Source: Favolaschia claudopus (lineage: Eukaryota; Basidiomycota; Agaricomycetes; Agaricales; Mycenaceae). Taken from it: a DNA stretch of 64,000 bases. The translations under genes and the position numbers were made by a program. The stretch is taken from NCBI GenBank assembly GCA_037176885.1, contig JAWWNJ010000063.1:992001-1056000 (forward strand), written 5' to 3'. The notes under the pieces are model-generated. The model worked only from the letters and a program-made list of their open reading frames with translations. It had not been told where the DNA came from and did not search any database. Position 1 is the stretch's first letter; each line of letters opens with the position of its first letter. Shown here piece by piece: positions 10,535 to 23,200 of this stretch.

Positions 10535-13500
10535 ATGACTACCTCCCAGATCAAGGCTTCAACGATGGAGGCCGTTCGCCGTGAATCTAAAGGCGCGGGG
10601 GCCTTGGCGCTGCTCAAGGCAGCCCGCACGCAGATTGCTGCAGCGCGCGAATACGATAACAAAGGAGAGCTCAAGAATGCTCTTGCTTCGTACACAAAAG
10701 GCGGCACTTTGATCAAGGCTGCTCTTGATTCAACCGAGTACAAACGGGAAGCCCCAGGCGGTGTCGTGCACAAGGAGTGCTTAGAGTTTCAGAGGGTTGG
10801 TGGTTTCTCCGATGTCTGTATCTGCTAAAATTTCGGGATAGCTCTACAGTGTTGACATGGCTGCTCGGATGAGTGCTATCGAGGAAACACTCAAGGCGAT
10901 GGAGAAAGCAGACGACGGACCTAATACAGCGTCTATGGGGGGCATCCAGGACAGGATCAAGGCTCTCCAGAGCAATGGCTTGCCACTGGTCGAACCTCCG
11001 AAGCGATTTGCGCAGTCGCATCATCCGGCGCAGGCGGCCAAGTATCCCACTCCGCCAACGTCACCGAGGGTCTCAACGACACCAAACACCGCTTCCGCGA
11101 CGACGTTTGCTTCCAGTTCCCTCGTTCCCTCAACTCCGGTTTCCGCGACCTCTTCCCCACACACTCTTGTTTCCCCGTCTTCATTCGGACCGCCTTCCCC
11201 GGCATCTAGTCCCTCCTCGTCGCCTGTACATACGTTCTCACCAGCGCTTCCCTCCACCGTCAACGCCCCGCCGTTATCACCGTCCCGTAGTTACAGTATA
11301 TCCAGCACCGAAGCTAAATTCCCTTCCATCGACGAACTCGACGAATCTTTCACCCTACCTTCTCTTCCCTCCGTTCCTCGGGACCTCCCTGTACCCATCG
11401 CCTCCTCGTCATCCTCGTCGTCTTCCCCTTCCTTCCGCAGCTTCCTTCCGCTCGAACGACCATCAAGCACCCCGGTCACGCCAACCACCGGCTCTTTTGC
11501 GAGCCGTCCGCCGTCTCCCACAAAGCCACAGGCTCCGTTAAAGCCATCTGGACTCTCCTCGCATGCAAAAGTGCCACTACCCATCAATGGTTCTCCCTTT
11601 CCAGACCAGCTTCAAGGATATCTTCGGGATTACAAAGTTCTGCTGCTCGATGTGCGCAACCGAGCCGATTTCGACAAGTCGCATATCCGCCATGAGGCGG
11701 TCGTCTGTGTGGAGCCCATCATACTCCTGCGCACGGGGTGGGTTATGCCTGTTGCATTTCACGAGAACGTTGCTGACTGTCTTGTTTCTAGGATGAACGC
11801 AGAGAAGTTGGAGGACAGCATGGTCAATGCCCCCACAAGCGAGACCACGATGTTCAAAAATCGCGACAAGTTCGATCTCGTTGTCCTCTACGACCAATCG
11901 TCGCAGAACGCTGGACCGACGAATTCCCTGATGTCGATACTTATGAATCTAATAAGCGAGACGGCATTTACGAAGCTGCTCAAGCGTATGCCGATGGTGC
12001 TTGTTGGGGGTCTGGATGGGTGGCGGAAGGATATGGGTGAGCAGGCGACGGTGGCGAGCTCGCCTCCGCGGCCGTTACCCCCAATGCCTTCATCCCCCAC
12101 ATCCACATCGAGTGCCGGGATAATACCGAACGGGATTAGTCCGTCTACATCCATGACGAATGGTGTGAATGGGCATGGTGTGGCGCCTTTGGTGAATGGT
12201 TATAGTAGCACGTCGATGGGACTGACGAATGGGTTTGCGAGTTCGTCGTCGTCGACATCGTCGGCGGACCCGCATGAGGTGTGGACGCCTCGGTCTAGAT
12301 CAGGGACGAATCCTGTTCAGCCTGCGGGGACGTCGTACCAAGGGCATCGGTCGAATTATTCTCTTGATCAATCTATTGGTGGACATTCGCGGTGCGTCTT
12401 TTGTTCTTGATTTGGAGTTACTTTGTTGAGTGAATGTTTTGTAGGTCCCCCGCAGAGATAACTTATCCCAGTAATTACCAGTCAAGTGTCATTTCCAGCT
12501 CGAGCTCGGGGAGCCGGAGGCCGACGTTAAGAACAGCTCCGTCAACGGGCTCATTCGCTGCCATTCCTGAAACAGTGCGTCCATTATCATACCTCGGTTT
12601 CATGAACATATAATGACCTTTTATCCTTGTAGCACGCCTCCCCTCCTCCTCTGTCAATGATGAACGGCACCAGCACCGCATCATCATCCATCACCTACCC
12701 TTCATTCGCCCCCCGCATCACCCCTTCACCTTCACTCAACCACGCCAGCCCGCCCCCAGCCATCGCCTCACCCTCAATCGCCTCCCCCCCACTCGCCTCC
12801 ATCAACCCCACCCTCTCCCGACGGCGCAGCGACTACATCGACCAATCCGCCGAAGCCGTCTCCTCCTTGCACCAACAAATGCAAACCCGCAACCAAATCC
12901 CCGCCATCGACTACCCGTCCCGGCAGATTCTTCGGCCCCCTCCCGCCGTTGCGTCGTCTGCGCTGGAGCGGCAGGATCGGCCGCGGAGTACGAATCCGAA
13001 TACGGGTGGGTTGTCGATGATGGGGATGAACGGGTCGGTGGGGGATTTGCCGAGGATATCGAGCGATTATCCGCCGACGTATTGGTATGATGTTGGGGTT
13101 AATACGTCGGGGTTGAAGAATCTGGGGAATACGTGTTATATGAATGCGCCGATACAGTGTTTGGCGGCGGCGATACCGTTTGCGCAGTTCTTTGCCAGTG
13201 AGTGTTTTATGAGATTATTGCAGGAGATGAGCTGACAACATGTTTGTTTTATAGATGGTCGTTGGAAGACTGCGGTAAATACTGTGAACCCATTGGGCTC
13301 GAAAGGGTTGCTTTCGGACCAATTTTCCAGCTTGATACGCCAAATGTGGGGCGGCGAATTTCCTTATATTATACCAATGGATTTCCGCGTACGTACTACC
13401 ATCCCTCGTTCCTTCTTGCTTTTTCGCTAGATCACTCACCATCCTCCAGAAAGTCGTTTGCAAACTCAACTCGCAATACCACGGCTCGAATCAGCATGAC

Positions 13501-14525
13501 TCGCAAGAGTTTCTGAGCTTCCTGTTGGATGGGATTCACGAGGATCTCAACCGGCTTTTGGTGCAGCCTTCGTTGACCAAGACCCCGGAGCAGGAAGCAG
13601 AGCTGGAGCGGCTGAGTCCGCAGATTGCGAGTGAGCAGGAGTGGAGGCTGTGGAAGACTAGGAACGATAGTATCATTGTGGATTTTTTCCAGGGACAGTT
13701 CCGGAGTCGATTGCAGTGCCTTACGTGCCAGACTGTGAGTCGTTTTTATATTACTTTACGCGGATTCTGATTCAAATGGTTTTTTCAAGACGTCGACGAC
13801 GTATAACGTGTTTTCAATTCTGCAGCTTCCCATTCCTCAAGGGAGAGCATCGAAAGTGCCGCTGCAGAATTGTCTGGACGCTCTCTTCAATACCGAGACT
13901 CTGGATAAGGATGATGCTTGGTTTGTCGTTCTGAATTCCTGCTAATTTCTTACTTCTCACCTTGAACTCAGGGACTGCCCGAAATGCAAAACCAAACGGC
14001 GAGCAACGAAGCAGCTCTCGCTTGCCCGCCTCCCTCCCATCCTTGTCATCCACCTCAAGCGCTTTGAAATCCACGGCCGTTTCTCGGATAAGATCGACAC
14101 CTTTGTCGATTATCCTACGAAAGGGCTCGACCTCACAAATTTCATGCCTCCGCCTCTGCCGCCTGGTGCAGACAAGAGCCATATGTCCTCGATGTCGCCC
14201 GATGACCCGCGGTCGCAGGTGCCGCCGTATAGGTACAATCTGTATGGTGTCACCATGCATAGCGGGAATCTCACCAGTGGACATTGTACGCCGTTCAGCA
14301 AAGTCGACTACGAATTCTTGCTAATCCTGAGTTTCTTGTAGACACTGCGTTCGTGGCGGATCGTGCTGGCTGGAAGTCCTGCGATGACAGCAGTGTTCGG
14401 CCGGTAGACGAGAAAGCAGTTGTGGTACGTGTCTTTATTTGACGTGCGCGGCGCGCGCCCACCGACTGACTTCTTCGCAGAGCCAGCGGGCGTACGTTTT
14501 GTTCTACAAGAGGACGAAGCCCTAG
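10535..14525 (+). CDS. DOA4: Doa4-like ubiquitin carboxyl-terminal hydrolase (rhodanese + USP)
   Basis: This is a deubiquitinase; in yeast, Doa4/Ubp4-Ubp5 recycle ubiquitin from cargo at endosomes and the proteasome. Domains in order: an N-terminal MIT/USP8-dimerisation-like helical region (AARTQIAAAREYDNKGELKNAL), a long Ser/Pro-rich linker, a rhodanese-like domain (YKVLLLDVRNRADFDKSHI near 11630), a second low-complexity linker, and a USP catalytic domain. The Cys box is GLKNLGNTCYMNAPIQCL (about 13105-13160). Paired zinc-site cysteines are LTCQT and DCPKCKTKR. The His box is split by an intron: splicing 14288-14339 restores GHYTAFV. A final CDDSSV supplies the Asp. The ATG at 10535 begins directly where the inverted duplication ends. 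Many introns; the stop is at 14523-14525. Confidence 0.88.
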
Positions 14526-14727
14526 ATGCCGGAGACGCCACTCAACGTCTTCGGGGGCGCCCCTTATCGCCACTGCTGTCCAGAAAAGCCTAGATTACAA
14601 GGATATTTTATTCGTCTTAACAATTCGCTGGATCTATTGCTGTTGTTCATTACCATTTGTATTTTACTGCACCGCGACACTGCTATCATAACATAGGAAC
14701 CTATATGGCATCTAAGTACCTTAATAA

Positions 14728-17700
14728 TCATGCTCTCACCATGCTTGGTGCTGGTATGTCCCATGTATTGCCCCGGCTGGGCTGTGGATCTGGAGCTATG
14801 CTCATAGCATATGGAAATTGACCATTCTCCTCTATCAGTGTCCCAGTTGTATGCTCAAGGGAGTGGCAGCGGTGACAGATGAAGGTGGGGTCGGCGTCTG
14901 GAAGCTCGGGACGCTTTGGCTGCTCGTAAAAAGCAGGTGAGAAGTGCGTGTGGCATTTGTAGCATTCTGGATCCTCGGCATTCGCGCTTGCGTGGTGTGG
15001 CAGCGTCTCCAGCCGGATATTGTTCAGCAGCAGTGGATCGAGTCTTCGAGCTTTCCGCAGTAAACCGTGGGCCTGGTCCACCGGAGCTTGCTTGTAAGTC
15101 TGGCAGTACACCTGAAGCGCCGTCTGACATCGAATTCAGTAGAGCGCCAGGAAAAAGGAGAGATCAGAGTTACATATCCGTCCTCGTTTGTTTCGCAGAT
15201 GGGATACAGTTCACGCTTCTGATCATGGTCCTTGCATGAGACGATAGGGACCATGCAGCCCGAGTCACCCTTGAACGTGGTGGTGACAGTCGTCTCCCGC
15301 CGCGAACTCTTCACCTGGGGGAAGAAATCAGAGATAGCACGAAAAGGGCAGCTGGGGCTTACAGGCTGTATCTCAAAGCCAAATTTATAACCATGGCGCC
15401 ACGCGCATGATGCGTGGTACTCTTTGCTGCAGTCTGTGCAGCGAATCACAGCGCCTTGTGTATCTCCACACAAACTGCACTTCTACGAGTCTATAAGCTT
15501 CGTACACCGACCGACTGATCAGGAAGTACATACCGTGGTCCACCGGTGTCGCGAAATCGAGCTCAGGCCCTCAACACATCGAAGACGGTGGGCGTCTGTA
15601 TAAGTGAGATCTGGGACAAAAACGGAACACAAGACGTGCGTCCAGCCCTGGCCCTCGGTAGGTTTTCTTGCATGGAGGTACGAATCAGGCGCAACGCCGC
15701 CGCCAGGTGGTAGTCTGTGTACAACACCCTTCCGCTCTCGCGGACAAAGTAGACATTCAGTATTCTGAAGCCGATGCGAGATGGGTGAGTTCAAGTAGCC
15801 GAGATGGTGAAGAGAAAGTAGATACCAAGGACGCTTCCTGCGACTCCTCATTCTGGCAGACATCGCATATCCAATCGTCTACAGATTCAGGAGGTACGAT
15901 CGCCCCGCAGGCACCTAATCAGACCACGTTAGTCTGCCGCTGCGGGGTATATTATTAGGAAGGATGCCCGCTCGCCTGCATGCACGCGGAAGTGGCATTT
16001 CTTGCACTTCAAGACTTTGCCTAGCGGGCCAAGCCTGGCGCAACATTGGCAACGAAGCTGAGTAGCAGAGGGGACAGGAGGAGGAGTGGAATGAGCGGAG
16101 GCAGACGTCTGGATAGATGGGCATGCATTAGTGCCTGCCTAATGTTTAAGCGTCCCTAAGATAATACGTACCCTAGCGCGTTTGGCAACAGGCGCAGTGA
16201 GCGGTGTCCCTTCGCGCTTCTCACGCTCCGGAGCAGCAGCAGCAGCAGCAGGAGCCTTCTCCTTCTCAGCGACCTTCTTCGTATTCGTGACAGGCACCGA
16301 ATCCTCCCGAATCGGCCGCACATTCAAATCAGCGTACTTCCTCCAATTCGTCCCACACGTATCGCACAAGAGGCTGGTCGAGAGTCCCTTCGGCGCCTTC
16401 CACCACGTCCGCGAGTCGCGCGTCCGACACGCACCGCAGGTGGCGGTCTTCGACGGATGCGCGATGACGGAGCCTTCGTCGTCGGCGAGGCCGACGCGCT
16501 GGCCGACGGCTGCTTCTGCTGCGTTCTTCCATTGCTTTCCTTGGGGTTTGGGTGGCAGGCCGTGTTCTAGTATACGGAGGTTCTCTTCACCGAGTTTGGA
16601 GCTACGAGGAGGCGGGTGTCAGGATTTGCCGCGAGGAAATGAAGGCGAAGATGGATGGAATCTCACCACTTCCAATGCCCATAGAAGCGGACGACCTCGT
16701 ATATTGATCTATTCGGAATCTCGTCCCTAACGGCTCTGAGTTCCGGTCCGTGTGCAGCGATTCCGTCTTCGAATGCGGCTTCCTCTTCTACGCCCCATTC
16801 TTTGTCTGTGTAACGGACCTCACGGGTTTTCCACTTTGATGAAGAGATAGTTAGCTAGGGGAACGACTGGAAGACGATGAGAAAGAGAGACCTTGGGGAT
16901 GCGCATCGGGTTCTTCATGCTGACAGAAGATAAAGGTTTGGCGGCTAATGCAGCAACAGAGAATCGGTAAGTGACTTCTGTGAGCCAGTCGACGCTGACA
17001 CGCAATTTCTTATCACTTGTGAGACTTGCTTTGCAGGTTTCCACTGTCCAGAGTTAGTATCCGGGCCAAGAGCTCTGAATCAAGCGCAGAAAACACTGAC
17101 TTTCAGCGACTAAACATCACCGGTCCCAAAATGGTCAGATATTTGATGACGTAAGACGGAAGCAAATTGGCGCTTGCCTTCAGATTCTGTTAAAATATGA
17201 ATCGCGCTGAGAACCTCGATGGTATCGTCGCCGCCACGTTCGTCTTGTGCTGCTAGTGTGATGAGAAATCAAGCACTCGATGGCGAGGGGAAGCAATATA
17301 CCGTCCATGTCGACATCTTGCTCCGGTTCCGCAGCGACAGTAGCTTGGAATTTGGGCCCAAGGCGACTGGCAGTTCGAGGGAATATCAGGTCTTCAGGGT
17401 CTATCAAAGGAAGGTATTTAGAGGTAAGGGAAAAAAGGAGGTAGGAAAAAAGAAAGCTTGCCGAGAGTATCTTCCGCGATCGTATATTGTCTGAAATTGA
17501 TCGACGATAAGAAACCTTTCCAGTGCCGCGACCTCGCAGCGCTCACCCAAAGTAGCGGAATGGCCACATTCTGTAATGCTTGATGGCCAGCTTCTCCTCC
17601 TTCTCGGCTTGCGTACGGTCTTTCCGAGGTCGGCCACGTCCCCTTGCAGCAGGCGCGTTGGTCTTCTTCGGAATGGAGGAAGACAGAGGTCGGACGTCGC

Positions 17701-18604
17701 GACTGTCGACCAATTCTTCGTGGCGCTTGGAGCAGGGGGCGCAGGTCCAGCCGTATCCGCGGGACGGTTTCGCGGCCAACGGTGGCTGCACGCACCGCAT
17801 GTGGAAGAAGCGCTTGCATCGGTCGCATTGGACTGAATCCAGACTTATAACGGTCTTGAGGATTTTTTTTGTATCGCGTTCTCGAAAAACGTACCTGGGA
17901 CACCAAACTTGACAAGTGTCGCAGAGACGGAGGACGTCAGTGAGGTCAGGGACGACCTCTTTCTCTGCTACAACATATTCGTAGCGAGAAATGAGCGTTT
18001 CCCTGATATTCTCGGGCACTAGATGGTAAATCACAGTTCCGCCGCCGATGAGAGAGTGGTGTTTTGATGGAATCAGCAAGACACGTACAATTACGGACGT
18101 CAGTGGCCTGGATGATTTCGAATTCCTTTTTGATGTAGGGATCAAAGAGACGATTGAAGTAAAAACGGTCAGGACGCTTCTTCCAGCCAGACAAGTCGGA
18201 AATCTTGTCGCGGTGGACAACGTGGCATTTTGCGCGGAGCTGATTGATGTCGCAGACCTCGGAATATATGGCGGCCAATAATAGGCGCGAATCAGTGACC
18301 GGCCTGTCGCTAACATCGCTGGGGCGATAATACCAAGCGAGGCGAACGCGGCTGTAAAAGTAGAGCTTGCCTGCGGGGCCTTTCGGTGCGTCTTCTGGTG
18401 GCAGAAACTCCATTATGCGGGCGACGGAATATGGAGTGCCGTCTCGCACGGCCCAGGGGGGCGAACAATAAACATGGTCTGAGAGAAATAGGTGTTAGCG
18501 ATGGATGGATGGACGGGAAGTAATAAAAACAAAGGGAGACGCGTACCATTTAGCTTTACTTGGTCGCCGTTCTTGAGATACACGGGATATATAGGATTCG
18601 ACAT
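14728..18604 (-). CDS. SNT2: Snt2-like BAH/PHD/SANT/GATA-finger chromatin protein
   Basis: This is a nuclear multi-domain reader; yeast Snt2 and fission yeast Snt2 (Lid2 complex) bind histone tails and recruit deacetylase or demethylase complexes. Domains in order from the ATG at 18604: a BAH domain (NGDQVKLNDHVYCSPPW through YFNRLFDPYIKKEFEII), PHD1 (LCDTCQVWCP, VQCDRCKRFFHMRC, WTCAPC), a SANT-like helix bundle (EEAAFEDGIAAHGPELRAV near 16790), a GATA-type finger (CGACRTRDSRTWWKAP...LLCDTCGTNWRKY near 16430-16330), an extended PHD (CLLCPR..., VLCSVFVPDL, CTDCSKEYHASCAWRHG) and a C-terminal finger (CYKCHTHFSPAFYE, CHRCHSLEH). It is convergent with the ubiquitin protease, about 200 bases apart. 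The order of domains is diagnostic; exon ends are approximate. Confidence 0.87.
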
Positions 18605-20244
18605 AAGCCTGGGAAATAAAAAATCGGGCTTCGTGAGTGGAGAGTAGGAAATATTGGAGGGGTAATTTACAAGAGGGAGTTTAGGTATCAGAGCAGAGCA
18701 ATATTCGGAAAGCTATCCAGACAACAGAGACACAGCAGGAGAGGATGAAAAATAGAAAGGACTACAGAAAGGAGGAGAGAGATGGGGAGAGGATGGAGGT
18801 AATATTGAGAGAGTGGTGGAGGTGGTTGGCGGCGAGAGCCGTCAAGGTGGAAGCCAGGAGCAAGTACGATTCAAACTCCGACCGTCACAACAACCATCAA
18901 CACGCCTGGACGACCTCGCCCTCTTGTCCTCGACGCCTCAATCATTTATCCCTTGATGCTCTTTATCTACTTGTACGCTGTCCTGGCCGCAAGAGTCTTG
19001 TTTTTCTCTGCGTCTCCAGGTCTTAGTGGCGACCTTCCAGAGCGATGGGGTGTGGGAGAATTTCTTCGACTTATTACCAAGAATGGAAAGCTCCGCGTTA
19101 GCGTTCTTTGCCTTCCACCTTTTCCCTCTTGGGTTGCTGCTGCCCGTCAAGAGCTTTCATCCAGAGCACTATGACTTCAATGTCTACTCTATGACCTACT
19201 GAACACGCCACTTATGGAGCGTCCTTCCATATCCTGGCCTGGGTTCCTGGCAGGACGAATGTCTCACTCTCACTATCATTGACGTGTCTGCTGGAAGTCA
19301 TGAAGAGTGGAATCGACTCGTACGATGTGGTCATTCAAAATGCATAGCTCGTTACTCACATTAAAGGCGAGTCTTTTTTCCGACACTCTTCAAAATACCA
19401 CTTTGCAATTATCTCAGGAAGGTGAGAGCCTAAAAACTCAAAGCCGCACCCAGGCGCGTTCTTGCTCTACATGAATTACTGGGTTACGGCCTTGCGCAGC
19501 ATGTTCGCACCCTCCCCGAGAGCACCACGGTCATCGCTGAGTTGCTTCTGTTTATAAGTCCTAAAATTTTCCACGCAGCCACGCAAATTGGACAGCCCAC
19601 GATATTGTACTCTGACCAGGGTGTTCAGGACCTCAGGTTGTGCTTTTGCATATCAGCTGCTACTGTGGCAACTTCTGTCGTATGTTCTTCGTGGCATCCC
19701 GTTCTTGATGACTGTGCCCATCAAAGAGAAGAAACAAGACTGAAACAAGATCTCACGCCGCTTTGCTACTTTTGCCATTTCCGTCAAGATATACTTGGAT
19801 CCCTTCAGAACTTTGACCTTGACTCTCAGCCTTCGCTTTCTTCGGGTTGTGGGGTATTCAAACTCCGCGACTCATGGCAGTGGCGGCCATGTTCCTGGGG
19901 GATCGGCTACAATTGACAAGAACTCAAAAAAGGCTGGGCGGCCGCCGATTGAATGATCGTTAGAGTTAGGAACACCCCGAGAAGGAAGGAGTTCGCGCTA
20001 TACCGAACAAGCTCTTTTACCGCTAGCTTTGAACCTTGTGCAGTAATGAGCAGAATACAGTTGGATGTTATTTTACGCATGTCGAGATAGTCGTCTCCAA
20101 TATGTCCTTGAAAGTCCGTGTCGACAGGAGCTGCCGCCCTTCGGCTGTCAATTGTTCTAGGCTCTCAGAGTAAGATTCATTACCACGCCAGCCTGCGCTC
20201 TCCCAGGACAATGCCAATGGCTCTGGCTTAACCGCCAACCAACG
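18605..20244. other. Intergenic region between SNT2 and the histidine kinase
   Basis: The first about 300 bases are purine-rich on the plus strand and should be the SNT2 promoter and leader. From about 19200 to 19920 there are scattered open frames with protein-like wording (for example around 19540) but broken in several frames. I cannot assign them to a family; a decayed gene is possible. No supported feature. Confidence 0.4.
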
Positions 20245-23200
20245 ATGTACTTCCTCCCCCGGCCCAGCAGCAGCGAAACCAGTGCCAAAAAACTCGACAT
20301 CCTCGCCGACGGGGTGCCCATGTCCGCTGTCCTCCCCACCCTCCCCGATCCCGCCACACAGAAAGCGCCCAGCGCAAGTACCGGCCGCAGACGTCAGAAA
20401 AAGAAAGCGCGCTTTGGGTTGGGGCTGTGGGAAGTGTTGAAGAGGCGCTTTGGAACGGTGTCGAGCCCGTCTATCTCCTCGACCGATATCCGCGCCAGCG
20501 AAAACAACTCGAATGTTGGACATATACCCGTGCAAGAAGTGCCAGGGGATCCCGACCGGGTGCGTGCTCGCAATCTCTTTCTCTTTGAAGGGATGTTCTT
20601 TGACTAATTTGAGTATGTATTATAGGTCGACCGAATTGTCGTCGACCGAAACTGGGGAAGCAGCCGCGGTTCGCTGCCCGTACCCGGAGACCACCGCAGC
20701 CCGGAAACAAAGTCCAGCTACAACGCCGGCCCGATAAACGCCTTCCAGCCCGACTGGCAGCCGCCCACCTTCCTGCATCGAATAGCGCCGCCCCTGGTTT
20801 GGAGCGTCTGCGCTATGATCCTCCATTTTTTCCATCCGGCGTTCCCGGATGAGAAGGCAGAGCGGAATTATATTCGGGTACGTGCGACGTGGCCATTAAG
20901 CTGAAGCCTCATTCGACGAGCTCACACGCTGGGGCAGGAACAATGGAGTTTCAGCAAACCGTTGGCGAGGTGGGCGGCGTTGTGGTTGATTTTGAGTTGG
21001 GCTTTGGGGTGTGCGTTGGCTGCGAGACCGAGGGTGTTGTTGGATAATATTTTTCTCTATGGGGTGAGTTTCATGCCGCGCTGAATGCATACTGGTCTGC
21101 GTATTGATTCAAATAGGTCGCCACCTTGTTCACCGTCCCTGTTATGTGAGTAACATAATCGTCGCGCCTACTTGGAGGAGTTGAGAACGGCGCGTGCATT
21201 CAGATTTCTGGTCGCTTTCGATTTGCCTCGGGACCGTGTCATGCTGTATCAAATATTCGTCGGAATCTCGCTTTGGATGTGGGGCATCTACTACGGATTA
21301 TCAATGTGAGTGTGATCCAATGCCAACGGCCTTCTTGCTCACACGCCCCAAGTTGGCTATGCGGTTTCTATAATCCAGCTTCCGCGCATTGGCCTTGTTT
21401 CGGAAAGGACTTTGTTGGTACGTCCCTGGCTCCTCTCTCTCTCTCTCTCAACCGTCTAAAACGCACAAACAGCGATGTTCTACTACACAACGGTATGCAT
21501 CCCATGCAACTCCTCGCCCTCTCATCTGACTAGCCATCCGCACGAAGGCCCTGCAAGTGATTGGATTGTTTGGCCTAGACTTGCACCGTCTGCCAGCTGC
21601 TATTGGCTCCCTTGCATTTTTCCTGCTGTCAGTGCCAAGCTGATTGTCTGTCTTCGATGTTCTAATTTTGCTGTAGAATGTGTACTACAATCGTTCCCCT
21701 ACATCACACATTCGTTCGCAGTGCGTTTAGCCATATGGGTCTTATGCCTCCCACTGAACTTACGTGTGTGTATTTCAGCCATGATTAATTTCTTCATCTT
21801 CAATGCATGTGAGTGCTCGTCGATCTTTTTTGTTGATTCTTTCTCTGATGATTTTTTTGCTACCTAGTCATCATCTACGCTCACTACATGAAAGAAATCG
21901 TAGGCTCCTCACTTGCAATTGAGTGTTAGTATCCTTAACGTTTCTAGTCCGACCGCCGACTATTTACTCTGCGAAATCAGCTCAAAATGCAATACAAGGT
22001 GTGTCGACCGTAGAACTGCCCACTCCAGTTTGCATCTTACTAAACGATCAACAGGCTACCCAGCGTGCCCAGATCAACGAGCGGAATGCCTCCGAGTCGA
22101 AGAGGCGATTGACCTCATACGTGTTCCATGATATGTTTCTTCGTTATACCAGTATATTTCCTTCAGCTGATATCTTCATGCACAGGTCCGCGTTCCGCTG
22201 AACTCTGCATGTGCGTACTGGTTCGCCGTTTGTTTGTGGAACAGACTAAAACTCGTTTGCTTGTAGTGCTGGCCGTTCAGAATATCAACTCATCGGGCAT
22301 CGTTACTAAAGATCATGAAATCGAATTTCATGCTCTCAGTGGGAGCTTGAATATGATGCGAAATGGTAATGTCGCCTTCTGCAATTCATCCTGATATGTG
22401 CTGATCGTGCGCCGCTTGTTTAGTTCTTAACGACGTCTTGGACTTGTATGTTGATACACTCGCTCTCTGATATTGCGATAACTGATGACCTTTGTAGCAA
22501 TCGAATGGATAGTGGTACCTTCGAGGTCTCGTCGCGGGTATGTCGTTTCGCACTGAGTTTGACTTCGTGCGAGCTAATCCACATCTCCTTTCTTCTTCCA
22601 GCCATTTGCGTTTCACACCACCATGCGCTCCTTATTCGTACCCCTCCAACTGGCAACGGATTCCCGAGGACAAGAGTTCATTCCCATCCTTGATCCTAAC
22701 ATTGACCTGGTATGTCCACCTTCCCATTCGAAGCCCAAGTCGCATCAACCGATATCGTGTAAAGGTCGCCAGACGCGCAGCCTACCAAGCCATGGGTGAA
22801 TCCTCCGCCGCCATTGGGCACCACATGAAGGAGCACCCGGAGGTGGCTGGGGTCGTAACGGGGGATCATGTCCGGCTCCGACAGGTTGTGACCAACCTCG
22901 CCAGCAATGCGACGAAGTTCACGCCTGCCGGTGGACGAATTATGATCACGACGAAGCTGATACATCCGACGCCGGAAGAGGTTGCTTCGTATTCTGTGGG
23001 GCCTAGTACGCCTGCTGGAGAAATAATGGACCCTGTCGGTAACGGTGCTGCCGCTAATGGTGTTGCTGATCCTCTCGATGCTGCGGAGCTGGGACGGTCG
23101 CCGTCGAAAAGGGGGCACGGCCATGCGCTGTCTGCGTCGCATTTGAGTCAGCATAATTTGGCGAATGGGATGGATCCGGCGAGTGTGTTGAAGAGGATTG

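Noticed and set aside
14270..14360. The ubiquitin protease appeared to have an altered His box (GHCTPF in place of GHYTAF).
   Set aside because: An intron splits the box. Splicing from the GT after gga-cat-t to the AG at about 14339 restores GHYTAFV, so the active site is normal.
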